Shown here: positions 1-6,730 of the stretch, piece by piece
Layout of the letters: every line of letters begins with the position of its first letter
How positions within the stretch are numbered: position 1 is the stretch's first letter
DNA from: Paraflavitalea soli
GTDB lineage: Bacteria > Bacteroidota > Bacteroidia > Chitinophagales > Chitinophagaceae
Direction of reading: 5' to 3'
NCBI RefSeq assembly: GCF_003555545.1
Contig: NZ_CP032157.1
Coordinates: 1,740,546 to 1,804,545, forward strand
DNA: 64,000 bases
Notes under the pieces: model-generated
Told to the model about the DNA's origin: nothing
The model's input: the letters and a program-made list of their open reading frames with translations, nothing else
Databases searched by the model: none
Made by a program: the position numbers and the translations under genes

Positions 1-122
1 TGCAATTGCAAAAGGGTGAATCCGTTACTTTCCGTTACCGCATCGTAGTAAGCGATGGAAAGAAAACGCCTTCGGCGCAACAACTTAATCAGCTGGCGGC
101 AGCGTTTGCGGTAAAGAAGTAA
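1..122 (+). CDS. 3' end of a probable DUF6807 (PmoA-like) family protein, partial
   Basis: An open frame enters from the left edge (first full codon at position 3) and stops with TAA at 120-122. The 39 visible residues include a strand-rich GESVTFRYRIVVSDG stretch followed by a short helical tail. This resembles the C-terminus of DUF6807 ('methane oxygenase PmoA') proteins of Bacteroidota, secreted or periplasmic proteins often found with carbohydrate-degradation genes. The family call rests on this short tail only and is tentative; that it is the end of a real gene is more certain. Confidence 0.5.
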   Translation, partial: QLQKGESVTFRYRIVVSDGKKTPSAQQLNQLAAAFAVKK

Positions 123-138
123 GTATCATTTATCATAC

Positions 139-160
139 TGTGCAACGGTACCTGAAAGGG
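139..160 (+). repeat. 22-bp direct repeat, copy 1
   Basis: TGTGCAAC-GG-TACCTGAAAGGG matches positions 251-272 (TGTGCAAC-AA-TACCTGAAAGGA) at 19 of 22 positions, 112 bp apart. The second copy overlaps the ribosome-binding site of the oxidoreductase gene. It may be the relic of a small duplication of an upstream region or a pair of protein-binding sites. Confidence 0.5.
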
Positions 161-247
161 TTGGGACAAGGTATATACTCCTTATTCCTGACCCTTTTTA
201 TATTTACAACAAATTTATACATTGACTTGTAGATATACAGGCGTTTA

Positions 248-262
248 TATTGTGCAACAATA
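248..262. promoter_or_regulatory. Operator-like palindrome before the LLM oxidoreductase
   Basis: A perfect inverted repeat, TATTGT-gca-ACAATA, lies 15 bp before the ATG at 278, just upstream of the AAGGAG ribosome-binding site (268-273). The symmetry suits a dimeric MarR, HxlR or TetR-type regulator. No such regulator gene is adjacent in the window, so the role is inferred from position and symmetry only. Confidence 0.35.
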
Positions 263-277
263 CCTGAAAGGAGATTT

Positions 278-1300
278 ATGAAGAAAATAGGATTTTTATC
301 GTTTGGGCATTGGTCTGGTCATCCGGCCTATAAAACCCGTACAGCCAGTGATACTTTACTGCAATCTATTGACCTGGCTGTTGCTGCCGAAGAATTGGGC
401 CTGGATGGCGCTTATTTCCGGGTACACCATTTTGCGGCGCAGCTGGCATCCCCCTTTCCTTTGCTTTCGGCCATCGGCGCCAAAACGAGCAAGATAGAGA
501 TCGGGACCGGTGTTATTGACATGCGGTATGAAAATCCCCTGTATATGGTGGAGGATGCCGGCGCTGCCGATCTGATCTCGCGCGGGCGGTTACAATTAGG
601 CATCAGCAGGGGTTCGCCGGAACAGGTGATCGATGGCTGGCGCTATTTTGGATATGAACCGGCCAAAGGGGAAACCGATGCCGAAATGGGGCGCCGCAAA
701 GCGCTGGAATTCCTGGATAAGCTAAAAGGGGTTGGATTTGCCCAGCCTAACCCGTACCCCATGTTTCCCAACCCACCGGGTTTATTGCGCCTGGAACCCC
801 ATTCGGAAGGACTGCGGGAGCGTATCTGGTGGGGTGCAGCCTCTAATGCTACTGCCGTTTGGGCGGCCGAAAACGGTATGCACCTGCAAAGTTCTACCCT
901 GAAGTTCGATGAAAGTGGTAAACCTTTCCATATCCAGCAAGCCGAGCAGATCAGGTTGTATAAGGAAGCCTGGAAAAAAGCAGGGCACCAGCGCGAGGCC
1001 AGGGTGTCGGTGAGCCGGTCTATTTTCGCCTTGATGAATGATCAGGACAGGGTATACTTTGGAAGAGATGTCAATGGAGTTGACAAAATTGGTATGATCG
1101 AAGCCGATAAACGCGCCATTTTCGGAAAAAGCTATGCTGGTGAACCGGATCAGTTGATAAAAGAATTAGCCAGGGATGAAGCGATCCAGGAAGCCGATAC
1201 GCTGTTGTTGACGATACCCAATACCCTGGGAGTCGATTACAATGTGCATGTACTGTCTTCTATATTGGAGCATGTGGCACCGGGGTTGGGGTGGCGGTAG
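278..1300 (+). CDS. Luciferase-like (LLM class) flavin-dependent oxidoreductase
   Basis: This 340-residue protein has the usual length and layout of bacterial luciferase-family monooxygenases: an N-terminal beta strand (KIGFLSFGHW), the segment AEELGLDGAYFRVHHF, the conserved IGTGVIDMRYENPLYMVEDAGAAD region and an LQLGISRGSP loop. Members are cytoplasmic TIM-barrel enzymes that use reduced FMN (or F420 in other lineages) and oxygen; the substrate cannot be read from sequence. The ATG at 278 is supported by an unusually good AAGGAG five bases upstream. It appears monocistronic, with a rho-independent terminator about 70 bp downstream. Confidence 0.88.
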   Translation: MKKIGFLSFGHWSGHPAYKTRTASDTLLQSIDLAVAAEELGLDGAYFRVHHFAAQLASPFPLLSAIGAKTSKIEIGTGVIDMRYENPLYMVEDAGAADLISRGRLQLGISRGSPEQVIDGWRYFGYEPAKGETDAEMGRRKALEFLDKLKGVGFAQPNPYPMFPNPPGLLRLEPHSEGLRERIWWGAASNATAVWAAENGMHLQSSTLKFDESGKPFHIQQAEQIRLYKEAWKKAGHQREARVSVSRSIFALMNDQDRVYFGRDVNGVDKIGMIEADKRAIFGKSYAGEPDQLIKELARDEAIQEADTLLLTIPNTLGVDYNVHVLSSILEHVAPGLGWR

Positions 1301-1369
1301 CTTTTTTGCTATTTATATCTTAAAAATCACTTACGGCATTGAACAGCCGGCCATATTTGTAGTTGGAAA

Positions 1370-1394
1370 AACGCTCTAGTCAGGGCGTTTTTTT
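1370..1394 (+). terminator. Rho-independent terminator after the LLM oxidoreductase
   Basis: AACGCTC (1370-1376), a 6-nt loop and GGGCGTT (1383-1389) form a 7-bp stem with one G-T wobble, followed by a run of T residues to 1394. It lies 70 bp after the stop codon at 1300 in the correct orientation. Confidence 0.75.
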
Positions 1395-1419
1395 ATGCCC
1401 TGTTGCAAAAATAAATCTT

Positions 1420-1443
1420 TACCAGGCTGGTAACAACCTGGTA
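1420..1443. promoter_or_regulatory. TACCAG/CTGGTA operator-like palindrome
   Basis: TACCAG (1420-1425), a single g, then CTGGTA (1427-1432) form a perfect 6+6 palindrome. A further CCTGGTA half-site follows at 1437-1443. It lies 50 bp before the start of the small, probably broken gene at 1493, where a TetR-type operator would be expected. No matching regulator lies next to it. Confidence 0.4.
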
Positions 1444-1492
1444 AAATGGTCGGCAGAATCCCTCCAGCTTTGTGTTATTAAAATTGATGTAT

Positions 1493-1765
1493 ATGATAAC
1501 AACAACAGCAAACATCCCCCACTTCAATCCTGCGGCCATGATATCCGCATTACTTGGCGGCCTGCTGGCCTTCGTAGTGCCTACGGATTGCCTGCGGTCC
1601 TTAGAGAACTGGCCTCCTTTTCATAGAGCGTTCAGGCAATACGTAGGCAATCCGGAGGCAATCTGTAGTCCTTACGACCACCTCCGGCAATACATCCACT
1701 TACCAGCCAGTTCCTGTGCCCAGGAATGCCGGTGGAGGCGAAGGCCCCGGTGCAGGGGAAAGTAG
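1493..1765 (+). pseudogene. Probable remnant of a small membrane protein gene
   Basis: The frame from the ATG at 1493 begins MITTTANIPHFNPAAM and continues into a hydrophobic glycine-rich stretch (SALLGGLLAF). This resembles the N-terminus of small multi-pass membrane proteins of Bacteroidota (DUF6069-like). After about 27 residues the translation becomes proline-, arginine- and cysteine-rich with no family resemblance, exactly where the AGGCAAT repeat cluster begins. I infer a gene whose 3' part was lost or replaced. The alternative is that the 90-codon frame is fortuitous. Confidence 0.35.
1581..1668. repeat. AGGCAAT repeat cluster with inverted-repeat arms
   Basis: Three adjacent 11-bp units with the core AGGCAAT lie at 1634-1644, 1645-1655 and 1656-1666. 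A copy in inverse orientation lies near 1587-1594. The arms 1581-1597 and 1652-1668 are inverted repeats matching at 15 of 17 positions. The DNA could form a large hairpin and looks like a REP- or MITE-like relic. No transposase is adjacent. Confidence 0.5.
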
Positions 1766-1794
1766 GGCAGGGCTTCCGGCAGTAGCCTTAAATG

Positions 1795-1825
1795 AGCCAG
1801 GCCCTGGTTAACACAGGGCCCGGCT
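1795..1825 (-). terminator. Strong hairpin downstream of the GH16 gene
   Basis: AGCC-a-GGCCCTG (1795-1806) and CAGGGCC-c-GGCT (1814-1825) form an 11-bp GC-rich stem with one internal mismatch and a 7-nt loop. It lies about 50 bp beyond the stop of the minus-strand GH16 gene. There is no clear T-tract on the minus strand, so it may act as a pause or 3'-end-protecting structure rather than a classical terminator. Confidence 0.45.
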
Positions 1826-1875
1826 TAACCCGAATCAAGCTGCAAGACAGGGAAGCTTATAGTTGAAGATTGTGT

Positions 1876-2685
1876 TTATAAGGTAGCGCTTCTTTGAATG
1901 GTCACGTTTCTCGCACGCATCACCGTGTTGCCGCCTGGGCCGGGAGTACCCGATGAACCTTCCATCTGCAGGTCAATTATTAAGTTAAGCGGTTCATTCA
2001 CGAAGTTTTGACCAGTTTGGTTGGATACATTCACCCCGTCGGTCCAGTACTCGATATTTACGTTGTTGGTAGTACCAATTCTTGTTAAATAGGCTGTGTA
2101 GGTATGCCAGTTAGACGGGTTTGAAATGGTGGTGCCCACACTCGACCACTGACCATTTTGATTTTTGTAGGTGTTTGTCCAGTTGGTGGTGCTTCCTTTA
2201 AATTCCATAATATCGCTTTCCGGAGGCCACTGATTGGCTCCGTTTAACCAGAAAGCCGGCCAGGTACCTTTTACAGAAGGACACTGGAACTCACCGGAAA
2301 CCCGCCATTTAGGCCATGAAGCGCTGACGGTCACCTGTTGTTTGGCATAGCAGGTATACGAGAAATAGTGAATACTGGGTTTGTCGGCCACGGTGCCGGG
2401 ATAAGCGGTGATGGTCAATACACCGCCCGAGATACTCATATTCTGGGTTCTCATACGGGCAGAACCGTTATGATCTATGGCTCCCCATGGGTAGAAATTG
2501 CCCCAGTAAGTACTGAAAGAATTAAAGGAAGTGGTGGGCAGCACCGTTACCCAGCTAACAGCGTTTGTTTCAACCTCTGGTACTGGTGGTTCCGGAGCCG
2601 GATTGTTCTCAGTAGCTTGTTTAGTGCAGGAGGAACCCATCATAACTGATAGGAAAACAATGAGGATTTGGTTTGATCTTTTCAT
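1876..2685 (-). CDS. Glycoside hydrolase family 16 lipoprotein
   Basis: The protein (269 aa) starts with a type II signal peptide (MKRSNQILIVFLSVMMGSSC), so it should be a lipoprotein anchored through the Cys at about residue 20. A proline-rich linker follows, then a GH16 jelly-roll. The catalytic signature ESDIME (E-x-D-x-x-E, nucleophile and acid/base) sits near residue 160 after the typical WPAFWLNG segment. GH16 enzymes are retaining endo-hydrolases of beta-glucans, agars, carrageenans and similar polymers; the substrate is not resolved here. A single-gene unit, transcribed divergently from the muramidase gene at 2855. Confidence 0.85.
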   Translation of the reverse strand: MKRSNQILIVFLSVMMGSSCTKQATENNPAPEPPVPEVETNAVSWVTVLPTTSFNSFSTYWGNFYPWGAIDHNGSARMRTQNMSISGGVLTITAYPGTVADKPSIHYFSYTCYAKQQVTVSASWPKWRVSGEFQCPSVKGTWPAFWLNGANQWPPESDIMEFKGSTTNWTNTYKNQNGQWSSVGTTISNPSNWHTYTAYLTRIGTTNNVNIEYWTDGVNVSNQTGQNFVNEPLNLIIDLQMEGSSGTPGPGGNTVMRARNVTIQRSATL

Positions 2686-2797
2686 AATGGCTTTTTTGAT
2701 GAAGGTTTAATTTGTAGTATCCTTGTCTTACTTGAATTGACCAGGCAGTATAAATCTCCATTAAAATCTATGGAAGTGTAGGGGGGCCATTGATACA

Positions 2798-2806
2798 TTT
2801 AGGGGT
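2798..2806 (-). promoter_or_regulatory. ACCCCTAAA nonamer between divergent genes
   Basis: ACCCCTAAA on the minus strand, in the 169-bp divergent spacer between the GH16 and NamZ genes. The same nonamer occurs at 4082-4090 and 14052-14060, each upstream of a gene. It may be a shared regulator-binding site; this is inference from recurrence only. Confidence 0.25.
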
Positions 2807-2854
2807 CATTTTTATCAGTCGGGTAGGTTCCTATCTTTTTTATAGTTTAGCTTA

Positions 2855-4045
2855 ATGCTATCAGGAATTGATATACTCTTGGCCAACCCGCCAGCGTGGA
2901 AAAACAGCCGGATTGGATTGGTAACCAATCATGCAGCCTGTACTGCAGACTTCAAACCGTCCCGGCAGGCCCTCCTGGAAGCCGGATTTGGCGTCACCAG
3001 GTTGTTTTCTCCGGAACATGGACTGGATACGATCGGGGTGGATGGAGCGGAAATGCACGATGGGATTGATCCGTTGACGGGGCTTCCCGTTACCAGCCTG
3101 TACGGCAGTAAGCTGGCGCCTGATGAACGGGATCTGGCTGAACTGGACCTGGTACTATTTGATATTCCCGATATCGGCTGCCGTTTCTATACCTATCTGT
3201 GGACCATGACGCATGTGATGGAATCCTGTGCGATGCATAAAAAGCACCTGGTAATCGCCGACAGGCCCAATCCCTTATCCGGTAGATTGGAGCTGGCAGA
3301 AGGGCCTATGCTGGATGAGCGATACAACAGCAGCTTTATTGGCAGGTGGAACATTCCCATTAGACATAGTTGTACGCTGGGTGAATTGGCCCTCTATTTC
3401 AAGTCAACCGGGAGCAGTAAAGTTTTGCAGGAAAATGCCCATGCTTTTAAATTGGATATCATTCATTGTGCCAACTGGGAGCGGGCAATCTTTTACTCCC
3501 AACAGCAACATTCTTTTGTGCCGACTTCACCGGCTATCACTTCCTTTGAATCAGCCCTATTGTACCCGGGGCTGGGGCTGCTGGAGGCCACCAATATCAG
3601 CGAGGGGAGAGGCACTGCCACACCATTCCGCGTTGCCGGCGCTCCCTGGATGGATGGCCCCCGCATCGCTGCACTTATCAATGACCTGCATCCGAAGGGG
3701 GTATTTGCACGGCCGGTCAGCTTTCATCCCTGGGAAGGGAAATATGCCGGGCAACCATGCCACGGCGTTATGCTGCATGTGGCTGATCCCGCCGTCTTCC
3801 GGCCGGTAGCGTTTGGGTGGCTGCTGATACGCCTGATCAAAAATGCCCATCCTGATTCTTTTGCCTGGGCTCCTTATCCTACTCATGTAAATCAAAGTGG
3901 AGCAAGGCACCTCGATCTGCTGACAGGGCTAAAAGACGCTGAATCCCTGGTTGCCGGATCTGGAGACAATAGTACCGAAGACATTAATCGCTATACTGAT
4001 CCCGGCGATTGGCGGAATAGGGTAGGGCCTTATTTATTGTATTAG
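2855..4045 (+). CDS. namZ: DUF1343 exo-beta-N-acetylmuramidase (NamZ-like)
   Basis: This 396-residue protein carries the DUF1343 pattern: GIDILLANPPAWK, IGLVTNHAA, LFSPEHGL, LTGLPVTSLYG, VLFDIPDIGCRFYTYLWTM and EGRGTATPF. The family (GH171) includes NamZ of Bacillus subtilis, which releases terminal MurNAc from peptidoglycan fragments for cell-wall recycling. Most homologues are exported, but no signal peptide is visible and in-frame stops just upstream exclude a longer N-terminus. This copy is therefore probably cytoplasmic, or a signal sequence has been lost. No other MurNAc-recycling genes lie beside it. Confidence 0.85.
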   Translation: MLSGIDILLANPPAWKNSRIGLVTNHAACTADFKPSRQALLEAGFGVTRLFSPEHGLDTIGVDGAEMHDGIDPLTGLPVTSLYGSKLAPDERDLAELDLVLFDIPDIGCRFYTYLWTMTHVMESCAMHKKHLVIADRPNPLSGRLELAEGPMLDERYNSSFIGRWNIPIRHSCTLGELALYFKSTGSSKVLQENAHAFKLDIIHCANWERAIFYSQQQHSFVPTSPAITSFESALLYPGLGLLEATNISEGRGTATPFRVAGAPWMDGPRIAALINDLHPKGVFARPVSFHPWEGKYAGQPCHGVMLHVADPAVFRPVAFGWLLIRLIKNAHPDSFAWAPYPTHVNQSGARHLDLLTGLKDAESLVAGSGDNSTEDINRYTDPGDWRNRVGPYLLY

Positions 4046-4081
4046 TAATTGATTGCTGATAGCAGGTCACTCAAAATAAAT

Positions 4082-4090
4082 ACCCCTAAA
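4082..4090 (+). promoter_or_regulatory. ACCCCTAAA nonamer upstream of tetR-type gene
   Basis: ACCCCTAAA lies 10 bp from the TATACC operator and 42 bp upstream of the TetR-family gene. It is identical to the nonamers at 2798-2806 (minus strand) and 14052-14060. Confidence 0.25.
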
Positions 4091-4091
4091 A

Positions 4092-4107
4092 TATACCACT
4101 CGGTATA
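4092..4107. promoter_or_regulatory. TetR-family operator O1 (TATACC-N4-GGTATA)
   Basis: The perfect palindrome TATACC-actc-GGTATA lies 25 bp before the start of the TetR-family regulator at 4132. The same palindrome with a different 4-bp centre occurs at 4752-4767, downstream of that gene. Two matching operators on either side of one regulator gene indicate autoregulation plus control of the genes that follow. Confidence 0.75.
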
Positions 4108-4131
4108 ATTTGGATTATATTTACAGCCGTC

Positions 4132-4734
4132 ATGAGTGAAACGGTAACAAAAGCAGAAAGAACCAGGCAGTTTATCATTGAAAAGACAGCCCCCATTTTC
4201 AATGAAAAGGGATTTGCCGGTACCTCCCTGAACGACCTTACCAACGCCACGGGCTTAACGAAAGGAAGTATTTATGGCAACTTTGCCAACAAAGATGAAG
4301 TGGCATTAGCCGTGTTCGATTACAACCACAACAGAGTAACCGAATACATCAAGGCAAAATTACTGGCTACGGAAAATGCCATCGAACGATTACTGGTTTA
4401 CCCTTACGTGTACCGCAATTATTTGAAAGTGCCCTTTCTGCAAACAGGCTGCCCTATATTAAATACGGCCACCGAAGCCGATGACACACATCCCCAGTTG
4501 AAAGAAAAAGCCGCCAGCGCATTGGCATTCTGGAAAAAAGCGATTGAAAATCAAGTTAAACGGGGCATAGCCCGCGGGGAAATAAAAGCGGATACCAATC
4601 CTGCCGAGGTAGCGGTGATCCTGATCTCATTAGTGGAAGGGGCCTTTATGCAGGCCAAAGTGACGGGCAGGACGGCAGAGCTGAAAATAGCCATGGATTA
4701 CCTGGAGAAAATGATAGCCGGTTTGAAGGCCTGA
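4132..4734 (+). CDS. TetR/AcrR family transcriptional regulator
   Basis: The 200-residue protein is typical of TetR repressors. The N-terminal helix-turn-helix domain (residues about 8-55) contains FNEKGFAGTSLNDLTNATGLTKGSIYGNFANKDEVALAV, where GSIYGNF is the recognition-helix region. The C-terminal ligand-binding helices contain the LQTGCPILNTATEADD segment common in LmrA/YxaF-like members. Identical-core palindromes flank the gene (4092-4107 and 4752-4767). It probably represses its own promoter and that of the SnoaL-like/permease unit until an unknown small ligand binds. Confidence 0.92.
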   Translation: MSETVTKAERTRQFIIEKTAPIFNEKGFAGTSLNDLTNATGLTKGSIYGNFANKDEVALAVFDYNHNRVTEYIKAKLLATENAIERLLVYPYVYRNYLKVPFLQTGCPILNTATEADDTHPQLKEKAASALAFWKKAIENQVKRGIARGEIKADTNPAEVAVILISLVEGAFMQAKVTGRTAELKIAMDYLEKMIAGLKA

Positions 4735-4738
4735 TCTT

Positions 4739-4771
4739 TTTGCACTAATATTATACCAACCGGTATATTTT
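4739..4771 (+). promoter_or_regulatory. Promoter for the SnoaL/permease unit
   Basis: A -33 TTTG (4739-4742), a 21-bp spacer and a -7 TATATTTT (4764-4771; consensus TAnnTTTG) form a Bacteroidota-type promoter. The right half of operator O2 overlaps the -7 box, which is the geometry for direct repression. Confidence 0.55.
4752..4767. promoter_or_regulatory. TetR-family operator O2 (TATACC-N4-GGTATA)
   Basis: TATACC-aacc-GGTATA has arms identical to the operator at 4092-4107. It lies 35 bp before the SnoaL-like gene and covers the proposed -7 box, so the SnoaL-like gene and the permease behind it are likely regulated by the TetR-family protein at 4132. Confidence 0.75.
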
Positions 4772-4801
4772 TAATAGTAACCGGGAAATAAACACAGCAC
4801 C

Positions 4802-5176
4802 ATGCTACCAGAACAACTGACTGATCATTTTGCTACTGAATGGATAAACGCCTGGAACAGTCATCAGATTGATAACATACTGCAGCACTATGCCGATGAC
4901 ATAGCATTCTATTCTCCCATGATCCGGTTGCTGAAATTCAATGAAGAAGGGGTTATCAGGAGCAAGGACGATCTAAAGAAGTATTTTGAGATCGGGTTGA
5001 ATGCGTTCCCGGAACTTCATTTTACGCTACACAATCATTTTACCGGTATTAATTCTGTGGTGATCTACTATACTTCTGTAAATAACAAAAAGGTAGCCGA
5101 AGTATTTGAACTGGACGCTCACGGAAAAGCCATAAAAGTCACCTGCAATTATACCATGGAAAATTCCAGGTATTAA
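4802..5176 (+). CDS. SnoaL-like / NTF2-fold polyketide-cyclase-type protein
   Basis: The 124-residue single-domain protein shows the NTF2-like pattern: an N-terminal helix with EWINAWNSHQIDNILQHYADDIAFYSPM, a middle RSKDDLKKYFEIGLNAFPELHF segment and a beta-sheet ending in NYTMENSRY. Such proteins bind small hydrophobic ligands or act as isomerases or cyclases; the substrate is unknown. It follows the TetR operator O2 and lies 19 bp before the permease, so the two probably form an operon. Presumably cytoplasmic, since no signal peptide is seen. Confidence 0.8.
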   Translation: MLPEQLTDHFATEWINAWNSHQIDNILQHYADDIAFYSPMIRLLKFNEEGVIRSKDDLKKYFEIGLNAFPELHFTLHNHFTGINSVVIYYTSVNNKKVAEVFELDAHGKAIKVTCNYTMENSRY

Positions 5177-5195
5177 ATAACCAAAACCTGCTTTC

Positions 5196-6659
5196 ATGAA
5201 TCTTGACAAGCTATTACGGAAGAAGCCCCTGGAGGCCTACCAGGATGATATTAAGACCAGTCAGCTGACGAGAACCCTGGGTAAATGGGAGTTAACGGCC
5301 ATTGGTGTAGGTGCCGTGATTGGCGGAGGTATCTTTGTGTTGACCGGGGTAGCCGCCAATCAATATGCCGGACCAGCACTGGCCTTATCTTTTGTACTGG
5401 CGGGGATGGGCTGCCTGTTTGCCGCATTTTGTTATGCAGAATTTGCCAGCATCCTTCCCGTATCAGGTTCGGCATATGCCTACTCTTACGGAACCATTGG
5501 TGAGTTCTTTGCCTGGTTTATCGGCTGGAACCTGATCCTGGAATATATGATGGGGGCCACCACGGTGGCGGTCAGCTGGTCGAAATACTTTGTAAAGCTC
5601 TTGCATCTATCGGGCGTACATAACTTACCACCCTGGCTCCTGAATGATCCCATTACTGCGCGGGAAGAAGCATTGAAATTGGGCATGACACCACCGGCAT
5701 TCTCGATCAACCTGCCGGCAGCATTGATCGTGTGGGTGGTCACCTATATATTAGTTAAGGGTATCAAGGAATCGGCCAAAACAAACAATATTATTGTTGC
5801 CCTGAAGGTAGCGGCTGTGTTATTCGTGGTAGTAGTGGGCGTGTCGTATATCAATCCGGCCAACTGGCAACCTTTTATCCCTGCCAAAGTGGTTGATAGT
5901 GCCGGCGTAAGTCATTATGGTCTTTCGGGTGTGCTCACCGCTGCCGGTATTGTATTTTTTGCTTTCATCGGGTTTGATGCGGTATCCACCCAATCGCAGG
6001 AAGCGGTGAACCCGGTAAAGGACATTCCGTTTGCCATCATTACTTCCCTGATCGTTTGTACAGCACTGTACATCCTCGTATCCCTCACGCTTACCGGCAT
6101 GACGCATTATACCGCCCTGGATATGGGCGCGCCGGTCGCTTCGGCCTTTAGTGCTGTGGGCCTTAACTGGGCTTCCCTGTTAATTACGATCGCCGCAGTC
6201 ATAGGCCTGATCTCCGTGATGTTGGTCATGCTGCTGTCGCAAACAAGGATCTTCTTAAATATGGCGAAGGATGGACTATTGCCGCCGAAGATGTTTGCCA
6301 CCATTCACCCACGGTTTAAAACACCCTGGAAAAGCACCATCCTGCTGGGCGCCATTGCCTCGCTGATAGCAGCCGTTACACCTATTGAAAAAGCCACCAA
6401 AATGACCAGTATCGGTACCCTGTTTGCCTTTGCCATGATCTGTGCGGCGGTGCTGGTACTCCGCAAAAAGCAACCCAACCTGCACAGGCCCTTCAAGGTG
6501 AAATACCTGCCGCTGGTAGCTGGTTTGGGCCTGGGTTTCAATATCCTGCTGATGTTTAGTCTGGATGTATCAACCTGGTTCAGGTTGCTGATATGGAGCG
6601 TTGTAGGTATTGCCGTTTATTTCCTGTACAGCGCTAAGCACAGCAAGCTGAATAAATAG
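5196..6659 (+). CDS. APC-superfamily amino acid permease
   Basis: A 487-residue inner-membrane transporter with about 12 hydrophobic segments. The N-terminal GVGAVIGGGIFVLTG motif is the hallmark of the amino acid-polyamine-organocation superfamily, and the cationic amino acid transporter (CAT/YhdG-like) subgroup is the best fit, with GFDAVSTQSQEAVNP and MLLSQTRIFLNMAKDGLLPP later on. The substrate is not determined. It is the second gene after operator O2 and is probably co-transcribed with the SnoaL-like gene. Confidence 0.9.
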   Translation: MNLDKLLRKKPLEAYQDDIKTSQLTRTLGKWELTAIGVGAVIGGGIFVLTGVAANQYAGPALALSFVLAGMGCLFAAFCYAEFASILPVSGSAYAYSYGTIGEFFAWFIGWNLILEYMMGATTVAVSWSKYFVKLLHLSGVHNLPPWLLNDPITAREEALKLGMTPPAFSINLPAALIVWVVTYILVKGIKESAKTNNIIVALKVAAVLFVVVVGVSYINPANWQPFIPAKVVDSAGVSHYGLSGVLTAAGIVFFAFIGFDAVSTQSQEAVNPVKDIPFAIITSLIVCTALYILVSLTLTGMTHYTALDMGAPVASAFSAVGLNWASLLITIAAVIGLISVMLVMLLSQTRIFLNMAKDGLLPPKMFATIHPRFKTPWKSTILLGAIASLIAAVTPIEKATKMTSIGTLFAFAMICAAVLVLRKKQPNLHRPFKVKYLPLVAGLGLGFNILLMFSLDVSTWFRLLIWSVVGIAVYFLYSAKHSKLNK

Positions 6660-6730
6660 CAGGGGGAATGAGGCTTTAGTCCCCACTCCCCGGCTATTCA
6701 GGCTTTTCATCCTATAGGTAGGCAAGGCCC

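Noticed and set aside
1634-1666. CRISPR-like array
   Set aside because: Units are 11 bp, directly adjacent without spacers, and no cas gene is present.
6660-6730. Terminator between the convergent permease and RHS genes
   Set aside because: Only a weak GGGGA...TCCCC pairing with a long loop and no T-tract; not strong enough to annotate.
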